From positions 1 to 64,000 of the forward strand of contig JANXTR010000021.1 of the NCBI GenBank assembly GCA_025352325.1: a DNA stretch of 64,000 nt, in the 5' to 3' direction. The notes below the pieces were generated by a model. The model was given only the letters and a program-made list of their open reading frames with translations, was not told the origin of the DNA and ran no database searches. This DNA is from Microbacteriaceae bacterium. GTDB lineage: Bacteria; Actinomycetota; Actinomycetes; Actinomycetales; Microbacteriaceae. The translations under genes and the position numbers were made by a program. Below are positions 62,397 to 64,000 of this stretch, in pieces; position 1 is the stretch's first letter, and every line of letters begins with the position of its first letter.

Positions 62397-63388
62397 CGAC
62401 CCGAGCGCTGGGCCGAAGCGGGCTGCGTGTCGGCCCGAACGCGTTCGGCGTGGCCCCGCTCGCCAACCTCGGTCACGAGGTGTCCGACGCGCAGGCCGCC
62501 GAGGCCCTCGAGGCGGCGTGGGCGGCGGGGGTCCGCTACTTCGACACCGCTCCCCACTACGGTATGGGTCTCGGGGAGCGCCGGCTCGGCGAGTTCCTCC
62601 GCGCCAAGCCACGCGAGGAGTTCGTGCTCTCGACCAAGGTTGGCCGGCTGCTGGTCGACGGTCCCGATGATCCGCGCCCGGATGACGAGGGCTTTGCCGT
62701 GACGACGACGCTGCGACGGCGGCGCGACTACAGCCAGGACGGCGTGCGTTGCTCGCTCGAGGAGAGCCTCGAGCGGATGGGACTCGATCGGGTGGATGTC
62801 GTCTTCGTGCACGACCCGGACGACTACTTTGCCGACGCCCTCGATGGCGCATTTCCGGCTCTGGATTCCCTTCGGCGCGAGGGGGTCATCGGCTCGTACG
62901 GCGCGGGGATGAACCAGCAGGAGATGCTCGCCCGGTTCGTGCGGGACACCGATCTGGATGTCGTCATGTGCGCCGGGCGATACACCCTTCTCGAGCAGGG
63001 CGCGCTCGACGAACTGCTGCCCGCGGCGCAGGAACGCGAGGTCTCCGTGGTGGCGGCGGCGGTGTTCAACTCGGGTCTCCTCGCGCGGGATCGCCCGGCC
63101 GCCGGCGTCACCTACGATTACGCTCCCGCCCCGCCCGCCCTGCTCGAGCGCGTGAACGCGATCGCCGACGTGTGCGAGGGCCATGGCGTCTCCTTGCCGG
63201 CGGCCGCTCTGCAGTTCGCGCTCGGGCATCCTGCCGTAGCCACCGTGTGCACGGGCGCGCGCTCGGCCGAGCAGGTGCAGCGCAACGCTGCCCTCTTCGA
63301 CGTCCCGATTCCCGAGCAGCTCTGGGCCGACCTTGTGGTCGCCGGGCTGCTCCCAGCCGACACCCCGACCCCCGGAGCCCATTCATGA
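62393..63388 (+). CDS. Aldo/keto reductase, L-fucose dehydrogenase / D-threo-aldose 1-dehydrogenase type
   Basis: This 331-residue AKR has FDTAPHYGMGLGERRLGEFL (Asp and Tyr of the tetrad), VLSTKVGRLL (Lys) and VVFVHDPDDY (His). It also has the long insertion after the Lys strand that marks D-threo-aldose 1-dehydrogenases. It would oxidise L-fucose to L-fuconolactone. A separate lactonase is not in the window and may follow beyond it. The GTG start overlaps the upstream stop. Confidence 0.88.
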   Translation: MTTRALGRSGLRVGPNAFGVAPLANLGHEVSDAQAAEALEAAWAAGVRYFDTAPHYGMGLGERRLGEFLRAKPREEFVLSTKVGRLLVDGPDDPRPDDEGFAVTTTLRRRRDYSQDGVRCSLEESLERMGLDRVDVVFVHDPDDYFADALDGAFPALDSLRREGVIGSYGAGMNQQEMLARFVRDTDLDVVMCAGRYTLLEQGALDELLPAAQEREVSVVAAAVFNSGLLARDRPAAGVTYDYAPAPPALLERVNAIADVCEGHGVSLPAAALQFALGHPAVATVCTGARSAEQVQRNAALFDVPIPEQLWADLVVAGLLPADTPTPGAHS

Positions 63389-64000
63389 TCATCACCGCCG
63401 TTGACGTCGTGCGCGTCACCGTTCCCGCGTACGACCCGCCTTTCGTCTGGCGGGCCGGGTTGCCGGGATCGGAGCCCCAGGCGGATGCTGCGTGGCTGGT
63501 GATCCGCACCGACGCCGGCATCTCCGGCCTGGCCTTCGCCCTGCGGGGAGCGATGCTCCAGGATGTCGTTGACCGCCGGATCCGCACCGAACTCGTCGGT
63601 CGCGATCCGATCGCTCGCGAGTTCCTGTGGGAGCGCATCTGGGAGCTCGACCGGATCGACCGCTTCCCGGTCTTCGTGCAGGGCGTCATCGACGTCGCGC
63701 TCTGGGACCTGGCGGGCAAAGCCGCACACATGCCGGTCTACCAGCTGCTCGGCTCGTATCGTGAGTCGTTGCCCGCGTATGCCTCGACGGTCACGTTCGG
63801 CTCGATCGAGGAATACCTGGACGTCGCCGATCAGTGCCTCGAGCTCGGCTACACGGCGATCAAGCTGCACGCCTGGGGTGATTCGCACCGCGACGCCCGA
63901 CTCGCGGAGGCGCTTCGTGAGCACGTCGGGCCGGATGTGCCGCTCATGTACGACGGGTCGGCCGGCTTCGATCTGCTCGACGCGACCTATCTCGGAAAGG
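63385..64000 (+). CDS. Enolase-superfamily sugar-acid dehydratase or mandelate-racemase-like protein (3' end outside window)
   Basis: The first 205 residues are visible. The N-terminal capping domain (IITAVDVVRVTVPAYDPPF) and the start of the barrel (GVIDVALWDLAGKAAHMPVY, YTAIKLHAWGD with a KxH motif, VPLMYDGSAGF with the first metal Asp) are those of the mandelate racemase subgroup. The KxH form suggests a racemase-type or tartrate-dehydratase-like base set. Its substrate cannot be told from this part. Its ATG overlaps the upstream stop, so it belongs to the same operon. Confidence 0.85.
   Translation, partial: MIITAVDVVRVTVPAYDPPFVWRAGLPGSEPQADAAWLVIRTDAGISGLAFALRGAMLQDVVDRRIRTELVGRDPIAREFLWERIWELDRIDRFPVFVQGVIDVALWDLAGKAAHMPVYQLLGSYRESLPAYASTVTFGSIEEYLDVADQCLELGYTAIKLHAWGDSHRDARLAEALREHVGPDVPLMYDGSAGFDLLDATYLGK

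Overview
The window is GC-rich, densely packed, and has the gene content and codon style of a motile high-GC actinobacterium. Gram-positive flagellar genes without L/P-ring genes, a RamB-type regulator beside aceA/aceB, F420-type small oxidoreductases and Microbacteriaceae-like secreted proteins all point to family Microbacteriaceae; the genus cannot be read from the sequence. I see no rRNA, tRNA, CRISPR array, insertion sequence or prophage.

Region 1 (1-8.5 kb) holds metabolism and secretion genes: a partial CAP-domain surface protein, a DUF1304 membrane protein, 6-phosphofructokinase, an AlkA-type DNA glycosylase, a secreted S53 (sedolisin) protease, a decayed thioesterase, and a CrtI-like FAD oxidoreductase behind a MarR regulator. 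Region 2 (8.6-18 kb) holds central carbon and nitrogen genes: a fused PutA proline-to-glutamate enzyme, an aldo/keto reductase, and the glyoxylate-shunt operon aceA-aceB with a divergent RamB-like XRE regulator coupled to a small GntR regulator.

Region 3 (18-46 kb) is one nearly complete flagellar cluster. Reading the minus strand from right to left: fliA, fliC, fliD, fliS, a fliT-position gene, flgB, flgC, fliE, fliF, fliG, fliH, fliI, fliJ, an NlpC/P60 hydrolase, fliK, flgD, flgE, flbD, motA, motB, fliM, fliN, fliO, fliP, fliQ, fliR, flhB, flhA, a degenerate flhF-like gene and csrA. On the plus strand: flgN, flgK, flgL, fliW. Three sites upstream of fliC, flgN and flgB look like FliA (sigma-28 type) promoters with 11-nt spacers. 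The fliC and flgB leaders fold into short hairpins that all present ANGGAU in the loop, the CsrA recognition motif. With csrA and fliW at the two ends of the cluster, this suggests an actinobacterial FliW-CsrA-flagellin switch that may also reach the early basal-body operon.

Region 4 (46-52.9 kb) is arginine and tryptophan catabolism plus small genes: an Lrp regulator divergent from an arginine-dihydrolase-like (ArgZ/DDAH superfamily) gene and rocD, kynureninase between two gene remnants, an acyl-CoA dehydrogenase-like flavoprotein, a DUF385 oxidoreductase and an SGNH hydrolase.

Region 5 (52.9-64 kb) is a sugar-acid catabolism locus that fits the non-phosphorylative L-fucose pathway: an ABC importer, an aldose 1-dehydrogenase, L-fuconate dehydratase, a KDF-dehydrogenase-type SDR, a FAH-family diketo-acid hydrolase, two FadR-type GntR regulators, an L-lactate dehydrogenase to consume the lactate product, and a second enolase-superfamily enzyme cut by the window end.
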